Positions 42,017 to 51,184 of a stretch of DNA of 64,000 bases are shown one piece after another. Made by a program: the position numbers and the translations under genes. Positions within the stretch are counted from its first letter, which is position 1. Every line of letters begins with the position of its first letter. Below the pieces are notes generated by a model, which was not told where the DNA came from, did no database searches, and saw nothing but the letters and a program-made list of their open reading frames with translations. Source of the DNA: Bacillus dicomae (GTDB lineage: Bacteria > Bacillota > Bacilli > Bacillales > Bacillaceae_G); NCBI RefSeq assembly GCF_006494425.1, contig NZ_VHIV01000001.1, positions 868,001 to 932,000 on the forward strand, written 5' to 3'.

Positions 42017-42541
42017 ATGAAAAAATTAAGTTTTGTTATGCTTTTTCTATTAGTCGTAATGGCTGGATGTAGCAATTATGACACATATATTGAAACAGGT
42101 ATGCAATCATTGAAAGATGAAAAATATAGTGATGCAACGATGTGGTTTGAAAAAGCAGAAAAAGAGAAATCAGGAAATGAAGCGAAATCATATAAAGAAA
42201 TGGCCGAGAAAATGGATCACGGAGCAACGGCATTAAAAGACGGTAAGTATTTAGAAGCGAAAGACATTGCAAATGAAGTGTTACAAATGAAAAAAGACGA
42301 TGCACTTGAAAAAGCTGTAACATCAAATGCAGAGAATATGCTTCAAAAAGCAATAGATGTAGAAAAGAAAGTAAATGAAAGAGTAGCAAAGCGGAGAAAA
42401 GTAGAAGAAGAAGGAATTGATAAACTCATTAAAGCTGTAGATAGTATAGATGATGTGAAAGAAAAAGAGAAAAAAATTTCAGAAGCATTAGATAAGGCTG
42501 AAGAGGCGCAAGCAAAAATTGAAGCGAAGAAAAATAAATAG
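42017..42541 (+). CDS. TPR-like lipoprotein
   Basis: A 174-residue secreted lipoprotein with lipobox VMAGC at residues 13-17, followed by helical repeats of TPR type (TGMQSLKDEKYSDATMWFEK; ALKDGKYLEAKDIANEVLQM) and a Lys/Glu coiled-coil tail. The ATG at 42017 has AAAAGGAG eight bases upstream; longer upstream frames have none. It lies between the exporter and a strong terminator. Function unknown. Confidence 0.85.
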   Translation: MKKLSFVMLFLLVVMAGCSNYDTYIETGMQSLKDEKYSDATMWFEKAEKEKSGNEAKSYKEMAEKMDHGATALKDGKYLEAKDIANEVLQMKKDDALEKAVTSNAENMLQKAIDVEKKVNERVAKRRKVEEEGIDKLIKAVDSIDDVKEKEKKISEALDKAEEAQAKIEAKKNK

Positions 42542-42550
42542 AGTTATAGT

Positions 42551-42590
42551 TTAAAAGGCTGTCGTGTATAACGACAGCCTTTTAATTTTT
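42551..42590. terminator. Bidirectional terminator
   Basis: A 15-bp perfect stem (TTAAAAGGCTGTCGT / ACGACAGCCTTTTAA, loop GTATA), T run after it. The convergent LysR gene ends inside the right arm. Confidence 0.93.
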
Positions 42591-43475
42591 TGCTGCATAA
42601 GAAATGATGCTATGTAGTAAAAAGGAAATAATTTTAGAATTCCATCTGTCCTCATGGTGAATTGTATAAATGTTACGTTGAAATGCAAATCCAGGGATGG
42701 GTATGTAGCGTAGTTCATTTCGTTGTACTTCTTGTTCAATAGCAAGTTTAGAAATAAAAGCGACGCCATTACCGTATTTTAAAATTTGTTTCATCGTTTC
42801 TAATGAATCTAATTCAATTTCAGATTGGAATGTAATGTTATGAGCTAACATCCATTTGGTAAGTAAATCTCTCGTTGTAGATGGATTACGATGCAATAAT
42901 ATACGTTCTTTTTCGATATCTTGTAGTGATACACTTTCTTTTTTTGAAAAATGATGTTCTTTGGAAAAAGCGAGAACAAGTGTATCAGGCATTACATGCG
43001 TCTGTTTTAAAAGTGATTCATCAAACGGTGCCGCAGAAATTACGCCGAGATCAATTTCATGATTTTGTAGCATCGTTCGAATTTCAGGAGCTGTTTTGAC
43101 CAGTAGCGTTATTTTTATATTAGGAAATTCGCATTGAAATTGGTGAACAACTTCTGGCAAGAGATAAGTAGCTGGTACATAACTAGCACCAATTGTTATA
43201 GCGCCTTTATTAAAATCTTTAAACTCTTGCGTAACCCGCCTAGCTTCTTTCATAAGTGCATCTATTTTACAAGCATAGTGATGCAGTGCTTCTCCAGCCT
43301 CTGTTAAGAAATATCTTCCTGAACGTGATTCAAATAAAGGAACACCGAGTTCCTCTTCTAAGCTTTTTATATGAAATGTAATAGTAGGTTGTTTAACACC
43401 AAGTTTCTCTGCAACAATCGTAAGTTTTTTATATTTCTTAATAAGCACTACAATTTCTAATTTTAAGAGATTCAT
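42582..43475 (-). CDS. LysR-family transcriptional regulator
   Basis: A 297-residue LysR regulator. The winged helix spans residues 1-60 (LTIVAEKLGVKQPTITFHIK; EEELGVPLFESRSGRYFLTE) and the periplasmic-binding-like effector domain about 90-290. It is divergent from an ABC-uptake operon, so it most likely controls it together with itself. A perfect CTATAGA-N5-TCTATAG inverted repeat lies in the shared gap. Confidence 0.92.
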   Translation of the reverse strand: MNLLKLEIVVLIKKYKKLTIVAEKLGVKQPTITFHIKSLEEELGVPLFESRSGRYFLTEAGEALHHYACKIDALMKEARRVTQEFKDFNKGAITIGASYVPATYLLPEVVHQFQCEFPNIKITLLVKTAPEIRTMLQNHEIDLGVISAAPFDESLLKQTHVMPDTLVLAFSKEHHFSKKESVSLQDIEKERILLHRNPSTTRDLLTKWMLAHNITFQSEIELDSLETMKQILKYGNGVAFISKLAIEQEVQRNELRYIPIPGFAFQRNIYTIHHEDRWNSKIISFLLHSIISYAAKN

Positions 43476-43502
43476 TATGAGTTGCCGCCTTTTTTATTTT
43501 AA

Positions 43503-43521
43503 CTATAGAAAAAATCTATAG
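43503..43521. promoter_or_regulatory. Candidate LysR operator
   Basis: CTATAGA, five A, TCTATAG: a perfect inverted repeat containing the LysR T-N11-A pattern. It lies 28 bases from the regulator start in the divergent gap. Confidence 0.6.
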
Positions 43522-43637
43522 AAATAAATAGTTTATTAGAGGTTTTTTAATTTAATCTTTACAGTACATTAACATTCAGTATAAATCTTCCATATAGAAT
43601 GAAAGCAGGTTAAGAGTGAGGGGAGAGAGGTGAAACG

Positions 43638-44630
43638 ATGGAAATTAAAATTAGTGGATTAGAAAAGAAGTTTGGAAAGACGCAGGCGTTAAAGCCATTA
43701 CAAATTGTGATGAAACAAGGCGAATTCACCACACTTTTAGGACCTTCTGGATGCGGGAAAACGACTTTACTTAGAATGATTGCAGGACTGGAAGAACCAG
43801 ATAAAGGTGAAATATATTTTGGAGATACGTGCATGTACTCTTCTACTAAAAAAATAAAAACATCTCCTCATGAACGTAATATCGGTATGGTATTTCAAGA
43901 TTTTGCTTTATGGCCGCATATGACTGTATTTGAAAATGTTGCATTTGGTTTAAGAGCTACAAAGCAAACGAATCAATTACGAGAAAAAGTAGAAGATGCA
44001 ATAAAGCGAGTTCGCCTGCAAGGAATGGAGAAAAGATATCCGCATGAACTTTCTGGTGGACAGCAACAACGTGTCGCATTTGCGAGAGCGATTGTAACAA
44101 AACCACATTTTATTTTGTTCGATGAACCGCTCAGTGCACTCGATGCAATTTTGCGAGAAGAAATGCGGTTAGAGCTTATGGATATCGTTCATTCCATTGG
44201 TTTAACGGCATTGTATGTAACGCACGATCAAACAGAAGCTATGTCAATGTCAGACCAAATTATTGTCATGAAACAAGGAGAAGTATTACAAAAAGGAACA
44301 CCAGAAGATATTTATGTGAAGCCATCTCATGAATTTGTTGCAAAATTTGTTGGTAAGGCAAATTGGCTTGTAGAGGGGAAACAAATGGTTCGTCCAGAGC
44401 ATGTAAGCTGGACAAAAAATGAAGTGAGTGAAATGTATACAGGTGAAGTCCAGCACGTTACATATGTAGGAGAGCGTTATGAAGTGAAAGTAAACATGGG
44501 GACACTCGGAATATGGACAGCTTATCACAATAGTAAACCAAGCATTGGGAAACCAGTAGCGTTATATGTACCGAAAAAATGTATTCATCATATAGGGGGA
44601 GAATCGTATGAAGAAATTCAGTTCGCTTAA
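43638..44630 (+). CDS. ABC transporter ATPase (iron/phosphonate type)
   Basis: A 330-residue ATPase of the FbpC/PotA group: Walker A GPSGCGKTT at about 35-43, signature HELSGGQQQRVAFARAI, Walker B ILFDEPLSALDA, switch His in VTHDQTEAMS. A C-terminal TOBE-like regulatory domain is present (about 260-325). It energises uptake by the permease encoded at 45646 with the binding protein at 44608. The set resembles ferric-iron and 2-aminoethylphosphonate systems; the ligand is not decidable here. It overlaps the next gene by 23 bases. Confidence 0.93.
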   Translation: MEIKISGLEKKFGKTQALKPLQIVMKQGEFTTLLGPSGCGKTTLLRMIAGLEEPDKGEIYFGDTCMYSSTKKIKTSPHERNIGMVFQDFALWPHMTVFENVAFGLRATKQTNQLREKVEDAIKRVRLQGMEKRYPHELSGGQQQRVAFARAIVTKPHFILFDEPLSALDAILREEMRLELMDIVHSIGLTALYVTHDQTEAMSMSDQIIVMKQGEVLQKGTPEDIYVKPSHEFVAKFVGKANWLVEGKQMVRPEHVSWTKNEVSEMYTGEVQHVTYVGERYEVKVNMGTLGIWTAYHNSKPSIGKPVALYVPKKCIHHIGGESYEEIQFA

Positions 44631-45633
44631 GTCTTTATTTGTATGTACTTTACTATTTTCTACTGTAGTAACAGGGTGTAGTTCAAAGACAGGTAATGCA
44701 GATGCAAAAAGTAAAACTACGAATGAAAAGAAAATTGTTGTATATAGTGCTGGGCCAAAAGGATTAGCAGAAAAAATTCAAAAGGACTTTGAAAAGAAAA
44801 CGGGTATAAAAGTGGAAATGTTTCAAGGGACAACTGGAAAAATTTTAGCGAGAATGGAAGCTGAAAAGAAAAAACCAGTCGTTGACGTAGTCGTACTTGC
44901 TTCTTTACCAGCGATGGAAGGATTAAAAAAGGATGGTCAAACGTTAGCTTATAAAGAAGCGAAACAAGCTGATAAGCTTCGTTCTGAATGGTCGGACGAT
45001 AAAGGACATTATTTCGGGTATAGTGCTTCCGCATTAGGAATTGTGTATAACACAAAAAATGTGAAGACAGCGCCTGAAGATTGGAGCGATATAACAAAAG
45101 GAGAATGGAAAGGAAAAGTCAATCTTCCAGATCCAGCACTTTCAGGTTCAGCTTTGGACTTTGTAACAGGATACGTGAAAAAGAATGGAAAAGATGGATG
45201 GAATTTATTTGAACAACTTAAGAAAAATGAAGTTACAGTAGCAGGGGCAAACCAAGAAGCATTAGATCCAGTTGTAACAGGTGCAAAAGATATGGTCATT
45301 GCGGGTGTTGATTATATGACGTACAGTGCAAAAGCAAAGGGTGAACCGGTTGATATTGTTTATCCAAAAAGCGGAACAGTCATTAGCCCACGCGCAGCAG
45401 GCATTATGAAAGATAGTAAAAATGTAGAAGGTGCAAAAAAGTTTATTGATTATTTATTATCAGATGATGTACAAAAACAAATTTCTAAAGCATATTTATT
45501 GCCTGGTAGAACAGATATAAAAGCTGAAAATAGACCAAATGTGGAAGAGATTCCAGTATTAAATATTGATTGGAAAACAGTTGAGAAAGAACAAGATGAA
45601 ATAGGAAAACAATTTAAGAAAGTATTTCAATAA
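44608..45633 (+). CDS. ABC transporter substrate-binding lipoprotein
   Basis: A 341-residue lipoprotein of the extracellular solute-binding family 1/6. The signal peptide ends with lipobox VVTGC (residues about 20-24). The mature part starts KKIVVYSAGPKGLAEKIQKD and has FQGTTGKILARMEAEKKKP. The second lobe contains PRAAGIMKDSKNVEGAKKFI. Related proteins bind Fe(III) or 2-aminoethylphosphonate. The start lies inside the ATPase gene with GGGGGAG upstream, so translation is coupled. Confidence 0.92.
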   Translation: MKKFSSLKSLFVCTLLFSTVVTGCSSKTGNADAKSKTTNEKKIVVYSAGPKGLAEKIQKDFEKKTGIKVEMFQGTTGKILARMEAEKKKPVVDVVVLASLPAMEGLKKDGQTLAYKEAKQADKLRSEWSDDKGHYFGYSASALGIVYNTKNVKTAPEDWSDITKGEWKGKVNLPDPALSGSALDFVTGYVKKNGKDGWNLFEQLKKNEVTVAGANQEALDPVVTGAKDMVIAGVDYMTYSAKAKGEPVDIVYPKSGTVISPRAAGIMKDSKNVEGAKKFIDYLLSDDVQKQISKAYLLPGRTDIKAENRPNVEEIPVLNIDWKTVEKEQDEIGKQFKKVFQ

Positions 45634-45645
45634 GATGGTGATTAC

Positions 45646-47316
45646 ATGGTAAATCGATTCGGATCAGTAAGGCAAGTTGGGATGACGGTAGCGTTGTTAC
45701 TTGTGGCGATGTTAATCGTCATTCCGCTTTTTCTCATTTTACTTTCTAGTGTATATGAAAATAGTAGTTGGAATTTTTTAAAGCCGTTTGAAGTGATGCA
45801 GAGTGGTGGATTAGCTGGAATTTTTCTAAATTCGATGCTTCTAGGTGTACTCGTAGTAATAGGAGCAACCATCTTTGCATTTCCACTGGCTTTCATTATG
45901 AGCAAAACAGATGTAGGAAAGCATAGTAAGTTAGATATTGTTTTTATGATTCCATTTATGACTCCGCCGTATATTGGATCGATGGGCTGGATTTTGTTCA
46001 TGCAACCGAACGGCTATTTCGAACAGTTTTTTCCGATGCTAAAGACGATTTCATCTTCGTTTTTTAGCTTAGGAGGTATGGTTTTAATTATGAGTCTGCA
46101 TTTATTCCCATTTCTATACTTCATGTTGAAAAACACGTTACTTCAAATTGGGAGTAGTAAAGAAGAAGCGGCAGCAGTTCATGGTGGAAGCTTTTTCTAT
46201 CGTTTAAGAAAAATAATATTGCCATTATTAGTATCAAGTTATGTAATGGGTGCTTTACTCATTTTCGTAAAGACGATTGCTGAATTTGGAACACCAGCTA
46301 CATTCGGGCGGAGAATCGGATTTCACGTGTTAACTTCAGAAATTCATAAATTTATTTCAAGTTGGCCGATTGATTTTAGTAGTGCAACAGCATTATCTTC
46401 TTTATTACTTAGCGCATGTATGCTCATTTGGTATATGCAAAATGTATTGAATCGAAAGTATTCATATGCAATGGTAAATGGAAAAGGTGTGAAATCTAAA
46501 AGATATACTTTGTCTATATATGTGCGCGTTGTAGCATGGGTTTATGTAATTGGTTTATTAATTGTATCAATTGGAATCCCATACTTTTCTATACTTGTTG
46601 CTTCTTTGTCAAAATTAAGAGGCGGCGGTTTACATGTAAATAACTTTACAACGAGCCATTATGAAGCATTGTTTACAATGGGCTCCCCAGGATTAGAAGC
46701 TTTATGGAACAGTTTTCTCTTTTCACTCGTAACAGCGATTATTGCTGTAATGATTGGAGTGTTTTTGGCGCTTATGATCCGAAAGGGGGAAAAGTCCTCT
46801 GAAAAATGGCTTGATATGTGCGGTATGTTACCAAATATGGTACCTGGAATAGTAATGGTTGTAGGGCTTATTTTATTTTGGAATTCACCATATATGCCTC
46901 TGTCCATTTACAATACACCCGTCATGGTTATCGTAACGTACGTTGTTCTTTTTTTACCTTACACAGTGCAGTATGTAAAAGCATCATTCGGACAAATTGA
47001 TGATTCTCTTGTACAGGCCGGAAATATTTTTTCTGGAAATTATATTTATATTTTTAGAAAAATAATATTACCTCTTATTATCCCGGGCATTCTTGCTGGA
47101 TGGGCGATGACATTTACGATTTCAATAAGAGAGTTAGTAGCATCGCTTCTCGTACTACCTCCATCAGTAGAAACGTCAGCAACATTTATTTTTGCTCAAT
47201 TTGAACAAGGGGAAGTATCTATTGGAATGGCAATGGCTGTCGTTTCGGTAGGACTTACAACAATATGTTTATTACTTCTGCAACATATGGAGCAAAAACG
47301 AAAAGGGGTAGCATGA
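45646..47316 (+). CDS. ABC transporter permease, two-domain (FbpB/ThiP type)
   Basis: A 556-residue permease with two fused membrane domains, each with about six segments and an EAA loop. The first is KEEAAAVHGGSFFYRLRKII and the second is DSLVQAGNIFSGNYIYIFRK. One protein therefore supplies both halves of the channel, as in FbpB and ThiP. It lies 12 bases after the binding protein and overlaps the following hydrolase gene by four bases (ATGA). Confidence 0.92.
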   Translation: MVNRFGSVRQVGMTVALLLVAMLIVIPLFLILLSSVYENSSWNFLKPFEVMQSGGLAGIFLNSMLLGVLVVIGATIFAFPLAFIMSKTDVGKHSKLDIVFMIPFMTPPYIGSMGWILFMQPNGYFEQFFPMLKTISSSFFSLGGMVLIMSLHLFPFLYFMLKNTLLQIGSSKEEAAAVHGGSFFYRLRKIILPLLVSSYVMGALLIFVKTIAEFGTPATFGRRIGFHVLTSEIHKFISSWPIDFSSATALSSLLLSACMLIWYMQNVLNRKYSYAMVNGKGVKSKRYTLSIYVRVVAWVYVIGLLIVSIGIPYFSILVASLSKLRGGGLHVNNFTTSHYEALFTMGSPGLEALWNSFLFSLVTAIIAVMIGVFLALMIRKGEKSSEKWLDMCGMLPNMVPGIVMVVGLILFWNSPYMPLSIYNTPVMVIVTYVVLFLPYTVQYVKASFGQIDDSLVQAGNIFSGNYIYIFRKIILPLIIPGILAGWAMTFTISIRELVASLLVLPPSVETSATFIFAQFEQGEVSIGMAMAVVSVGLTTICLLLLQHMEQKRKGVA

Positions 47317-48575
47317 TGAGGATGGAAGTATGGGGAGGAGCGGGAGAATATGGTCGTTCCTGCTACTTCGTAAAAAATAAAGAGACGAAAATATTATTTG
47401 ATTGTGGTATTAATCGATCATATGAGGATAGTTATCCAAAAATAGAGAGGGAAGCTGTACCGTTATTAGATGCAGTCTTCTTATCACATATTCATGAAGA
47501 TCATACGATGGGTTTACCTTTATTAGCGAAGTATGGATATAAGAAAAAAATTTGGACAACTCGTTATACGAAGGAGCAACTTCCAGCTTATTATGAAAAA
47601 TGGAGAAACTATAATGTGACGCGAGGATGGAATTTACCGTATAACGAACAAAATGTTAAAGGGTTAAATTACGTTTGTATTGATGAGATTAGTAATCCGA
47701 ATGAATGGATACAGATTACTCCCACAATGCGGTTTCAATGGGGGTATAGCGGACATGTATTAGGGGCTGTTTGGTTTTTAGTGGATATGAGTCATACATA
47801 TGTATTTTATTCTGGCGATTATTCAGCAGAGTCTAATATACTACGAGCTAATTTACCTGAGAAATTGCGTGGCGATATAAAAGTTGCAATTGTAGATGCT
47901 GCGTATCATACTGATGATGTTTCGCAACATGAACGAGTAAACGAACTATGTGCAGAAATTGAACGAGTTGCGGGGAAGAAAGGAATAACATTACTACCAT
48001 TGCCACCGCTCGGTAGGGCACAAGATATCGTATTGTATTTATATAAAAAATATAAAGAACTTCCCATTATAGTAGACAAAGAAATTTTGGATGGATTCCA
48101 AGAGATGATCGTATATAAAGATTGGATCAAAAATAATGAAGAACTTGAAGAGCTAATGGAGAGTTTAAAAAGAAATATAATAGTTATGGATCATGACAGC
48201 GGTACGCAACTTAGTTATGGAATAGTTGTAATGAGTGATGCGAATATGCAAACGAAGCGAGCGCAGTTATATTATGAACAAATGCGGCATGAAGAACGAA
48301 ATTCTATTATCTTTACTGGACATATTGCTAAAGGGAGTTTTGCAGAAAAAGTTTTGAAAGAACGTGTAAGTAAAGAATGTAGGGTGAAGCGAGTTCCGTA
48401 TAAAGTTCACCAAAGTATAAGAGATGTGAAAGAGATGTTAAATACGTTATCACCAGAACATACGGTGTTAGTACACGCATTGAAAGAGGATACGGATCGA
48501 TTACAGAAAAAGCTTAGCATAGCAGGATATGATAATGTGTATTCACTTGCAATGGAATGTATAGAAGTAATTTAA
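47313..48575 (+). CDS. Metallo-beta-lactamase fold hydrolase, beta-CASP-like
   Basis: A 420-residue enzyme with the HxHxDH metal motif (SHIHEDH) in LLDAVFLSHIHEDHTMGLPL. GHVLGAVWF and YSGDYSAESN follow. The C-terminal part ends with TGHIAKGSFAEKVLKE and a His motif, VLVHALKED. Spacing is like beta-CASP nucleases of the RNase J/CPSF-73 group, though phosphodiesterase or other substrates are possible. The ATG at 47313 overlaps the permease stop; the second ATG at 47316 has better spacing to AAAAGGGG. It is unusual inside a transporter operon. Confidence 0.85.
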   Translation: MMRMEVWGGAGEYGRSCYFVKNKETKILFDCGINRSYEDSYPKIEREAVPLLDAVFLSHIHEDHTMGLPLLAKYGYKKKIWTTRYTKEQLPAYYEKWRNYNVTRGWNLPYNEQNVKGLNYVCIDEISNPNEWIQITPTMRFQWGYSGHVLGAVWFLVDMSHTYVFYSGDYSAESNILRANLPEKLRGDIKVAIVDAAYHTDDVSQHERVNELCAEIERVAGKKGITLLPLPPLGRAQDIVLYLYKKYKELPIIVDKEILDGFQEMIVYKDWIKNNEELEELMESLKRNIIVMDHDSGTQLSYGIVVMSDANMQTKRAQLYYEQMRHEERNSIIFTGHIAKGSFAEKVLKERVSKECRVKRVPYKVHQSIRDVKEMLNTLSPEHTVLVHALKEDTDRLQKKLSIAGYDNVYSLAMECIEVI

Positions 48576-48595
48576 AATGTAAAGGAGATTGGTAT

Positions 48596-49429
48596 ATGAA
48601 AAAGGTATTTGTATTTGTAAGCATTTTCTTTTGTTGTTTCCTTTATAACGTTAAGGAAGGATTTGCTGCAAGTCCGATGAAACCTAGTTTTGAAGTCAAA
48701 TTATTATTAAAGCCAGAACAAGTACTAGGTTCTAACGACGAGGTGAAGCAAGAGGTACTTGAACGTTTCCAGGCTGGTACAAATTATGAAAGAATACAAG
48801 TACAGTTTTTAGATACGGCAAATAAAAATTTAAGTAATGAAGGCTGGTTTACCAGAATTCGAAAGAAAGAATTTAGTAAAGACTTTGAGCTAACATATAA
48901 AAAAAGATATCCGATTCAAAACGGTGTAATTCAAGATGCACTAGAAGTAGCTAAAAAAGATGGATTTGACAGTGAAACTGATAATTATGAGGCGGAAATA
49001 GACTGGGGATTTGAAAAGAAAACATTAAGTATTTCAAATAAGAAAAGTTATAGCGCTAAAGGATATGGAGTACTTGATTTACCAAACGAACAAGCTGCTC
49101 AAAACATGTTAATAGAAAAGTTACCAGGGAAAATGAACAAATGGCTGTATACGAATTGGGGAGAAGAGATGTTAAGGGATTCCTGTATTTACGGTCCTGT
49201 ATTAATGAAACGATATACAGGAGAGTTTGAAAACATAAAAGCAAATATTGAAATTTGGCCATTAAGTAATACTGGGAAAGTAGAAGACGACTTCGTAATA
49301 GAAGTGTCGTTTAAAACAAATGAGGAAAGTATTGCAAAAGAACAAAGAGAATTATTAATGAAGAGTTTAGAACAAAAAGGATGGCTGTTACCGAAAGATA
49401 GTTTGAAGACAGAGCTTATTTTTCAGTAA
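48596..49429 (+). CDS. Secreted CYTH-like protein
   Basis: A 277-residue protein with a signal peptide (FVFVSIFFCCFLYNVKEGFA, cleavage after Ala-Ala-Ser region). The mature part looks like a CYTH/triphosphate tunnel domain. It begins with FEVKLLL (ExK kept, first Glu of ExExK is Ser). It continues with RIQVQFLDTANKNL, GWFTRIRKKE, FELTYKKRYPI and NYEAEIDWGF. Such domains bind triphosphate groups. ATG 48596 has AAAGGAG nine bases upstream. It is cotranscribed with the uptake operon and ends at a terminator. Export of a CYTH domain is unusual. Assignment is by pattern. Confidence 0.72.
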   Translation: MKKVFVFVSIFFCCFLYNVKEGFAASPMKPSFEVKLLLKPEQVLGSNDEVKQEVLERFQAGTNYERIQVQFLDTANKNLSNEGWFTRIRKKEFSKDFELTYKKRYPIQNGVIQDALEVAKKDGFDSETDNYEAEIDWGFEKKTLSISNKKSYSAKGYGVLDLPNEQAAQNMLIEKLPGKMNKWLYTNWGEEMLRDSCIYGPVLMKRYTGEFENIKANIEIWPLSNTGKVEDDFVIEVSFKTNEESIAKEQRELLMKSLEQKGWLLPKDSLKTELIFQ

Positions 49430-49435
49430 ATAGTA

Positions 49436-49467
49436 AAAAGGAATCCATATGCCATGGATTCCTTTTT
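49436..49467. terminator. Terminator of the ABC-uptake operon
   Basis: AAAAGGAATCCAT pairs with ATGGATTCCTTTT over 13 bp with a short loop; it sits between convergent genes and can work both ways. Confidence 0.88.
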
Positions 49468-49478
49468 ATATATGAGTA

Positions 49479-49901
49479 TTACGCTAAATCAGCTGACACG
49501 AACATATCACTATTTTGAAGGTTTTTAGAACGTAAACTATAAGCAACCACTTTCTTTTTATGCTGCTTTACAACATCGACATGCTCTTCATGACTATAAA
49601 TATAAAATGTAAAATCTTTTTTGCCACGTTTTGCATGAATAATTAAAGGAGTACCCTCATTGTGTGGCGGTGCATAATAGCGATCTAAAAATAAACCTTC
49701 GTTAAAATCATGAATAATTTTGGATTTCTTTTCGCCCTCTACGTTATTTCCGTGAATTGTAATAGTCACATTCTCTTCTTCAAGCTGTGGATGTGTTTCG
49801 TACTTGCTAATAATGGATTCAATAACAGTGTTAGGAAGGCTAGAAACGATAATTTTAAATGCCCCAAATACAACTAACATTACAATAAACCAAGTCGTCA
49901 T
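49479..49901 (-). CDS. YfmQ-like membrane-anchored protein
   Basis: A 140-residue protein with one N-terminal membrane helix (WFIVMLVVFGAFKIIVSSLP) and a small soluble domain containing EENVTITIHGNNVEGEKKSK and FTFYIYSHEEHVDVVKQHKK. It resembles the uncharacterised YfmQ family of Bacillus by memory of its pattern. A GGGGAT-type site lies upstream. Function unknown. Confidence 0.7.
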   Translation of the reverse strand: MTTWFIVMLVVFGAFKIIVSSLPNTVIESIISKYETHPQLEEENVTITIHGNNVEGEKKSKIIHDFNEGLFLDRYYAPPHNEGTPLIIHAKRGKKDFTFYIYSHEEHVDVVKQHKKKVVAYSLRSKNLQNSDMFVSADLA

Positions 49902-50124
49902 AGTATATCATCCCCTTTATTCTATTTAATAATATAACTCATATGGTAATAGTACATATGGTGAAGTTTTGTATAATTTGTGAAAAATATGCTATTTTTA
50001 TGAACGAAATGTTAGAAAAATCAATTTTGTTACAAAAAGTTGAAATCGAAGTATTTTAAAAGAAAAAGGTTTATAATAAAAATATAACTAATAACCACAT
50101 TACTAATTATAAGGAAGTGTAACT

Positions 50125-50286
50125 ATGAGTACTGTAGCAATCGTATATGGTATTATTCTTTCCACAATTATTGTTTTGTTTTTTGTTGGGGTTTCACGTT
50201 ATATTCATAAATGGAAAGAAGGCGTTGCGAAATTAAATCACATTGAAGAAGAACTTAGTGATTTAATGTTACATCATGGTAAATAA
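50125..50286 (+). CDS. Small membrane protein, DUF4083-like
   Basis: A 53-residue protein with one membrane helix (AIVYGIILSTIIVLFFVGVS) and a short amphipathic tail (LNHIEEELSDLMLHHG). AAGGAAGTG lies nine bases upstream. The size and layout match DUF4083-type peptides common in Bacillus. Function unknown. Confidence 0.7.
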   Translation: MSTVAIVYGIILSTIIVLFFVGVSRYIHKWKEGVAKLNHIEEELSDLMLHHGK

Positions 50287-50326
50287 AAAGATTATTTTTA
50301 GTTAAATAATGTGAAGAATATCACAA

Positions 50327-50358
50327 AACATGCTCTCCTTATGAAGGCATGTTTTTTT
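50327..50358 (+). terminator. Terminator of the small membrane protein gene
   Basis: AACATGC pairs with GCATGTT over 7 bp around a 13-base loop, running into seven T. Confidence 0.75.
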
Positions 50359-50447
50359 GTTATATCAATGCTTAGGCACATTTATACATTTTTTCCATAC
50401 GATACAGTGTGAAAGTCGAAATGTTCGGAGTGGAAAAGAGGGATAAA

Positions 50448-51083
50448 ATGAGTAGTTCCGGTTATGTTCCAGATAACAAAAATTTAAAGAAAAGTTCAGG
50501 AACTCCAAATCTTTTCTTTGATTCGAGAAAAAACATCTTTTTTAAAAGAGATGAGAAAAACGTTGCATATGAAGTTACGTCAACGCAGTTACCAGCGATG
50601 ATAGGAGGAGCGTTTGTTGATTTGTTTATGACAAAAGGGCATATGCGAGAACCGCATTGGCATCCGAATGCGTGGGAGTTGGATGTTGTTGTATCAGGAG
50701 AAGCAGTTACATCCATTTTAAATCCCGAAACGAATCAATTGCAAAATTATCATGTAAAAGCGGGGCAAACTGTATTTATTCCAATGGGATGGTGGCATTG
50801 GATCACAGCGGTAACAGAAGAAGTACAATTGCATTTGTTCTTCAATAACGATCAGTTTGAAACAGCAGAAGGGTCAGACATACTTAGATTAACACCACCA
50901 GAAGTATTTCAAGCTGCATATGGTGTAAGTGCAGAAAAATTAGAGAAGGACCTTTCGCCAATTAAAGAATCAGTTGTAATTGGTCCACCTAAACCCAATC
51001 GGCTAAAAGATGTTAAAGAAAGTGACGATTCAAATATAGTCGTTACGTTAAATGGACAAATAACATCATGTGAAATAGAGTAA
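50448..51083 (+). CDS. Cupin-domain protein
   Basis: A 211-residue single-cupin protein. The metal site is visible: HWHPNAWELDVVVSGEA (His-x-His and Glu) and, after the beta turn, AGQTVFIPMGWWHWITAV (second His). The arrangement is like one domain of bicupin oxalate decarboxylases, but only one cupin is present. ATG 50448 has AGAGGG five bases upstream. Substrate unknown. A terminator follows at once. Confidence 0.85.
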   Translation: MSSSGYVPDNKNLKKSSGTPNLFFDSRKNIFFKRDEKNVAYEVTSTQLPAMIGGAFVDLFMTKGHMREPHWHPNAWELDVVVSGEAVTSILNPETNQLQNYHVKAGQTVFIPMGWWHWITAVTEEVQLHLFFNNDQFETAEGSDILRLTPPEVFQAAYGVSAEKLEKDLSPIKESVVIGPPKPNRLKDVKESDDSNIVVTLNGQITSCEIE

Positions 51084-51117
51084 CTCTTTCTTTTTTTAGG
51101 AAGAGTTACTCTATTTT
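51077..51117 (+). terminator. Terminator of the cupin gene
   Basis: AGAGTAACTCTTTC pairs with GAAGAGTTACTCT (13 bp), loop TTTTTTTAG, then ATTTTG. Confidence 0.8.
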
Positions 51118-51184
51118 GTATAATTTTGTAATCAGGTTCGTTATAATTATAATATAGAAGGGAATGTATGAGAGGGGGCATATT

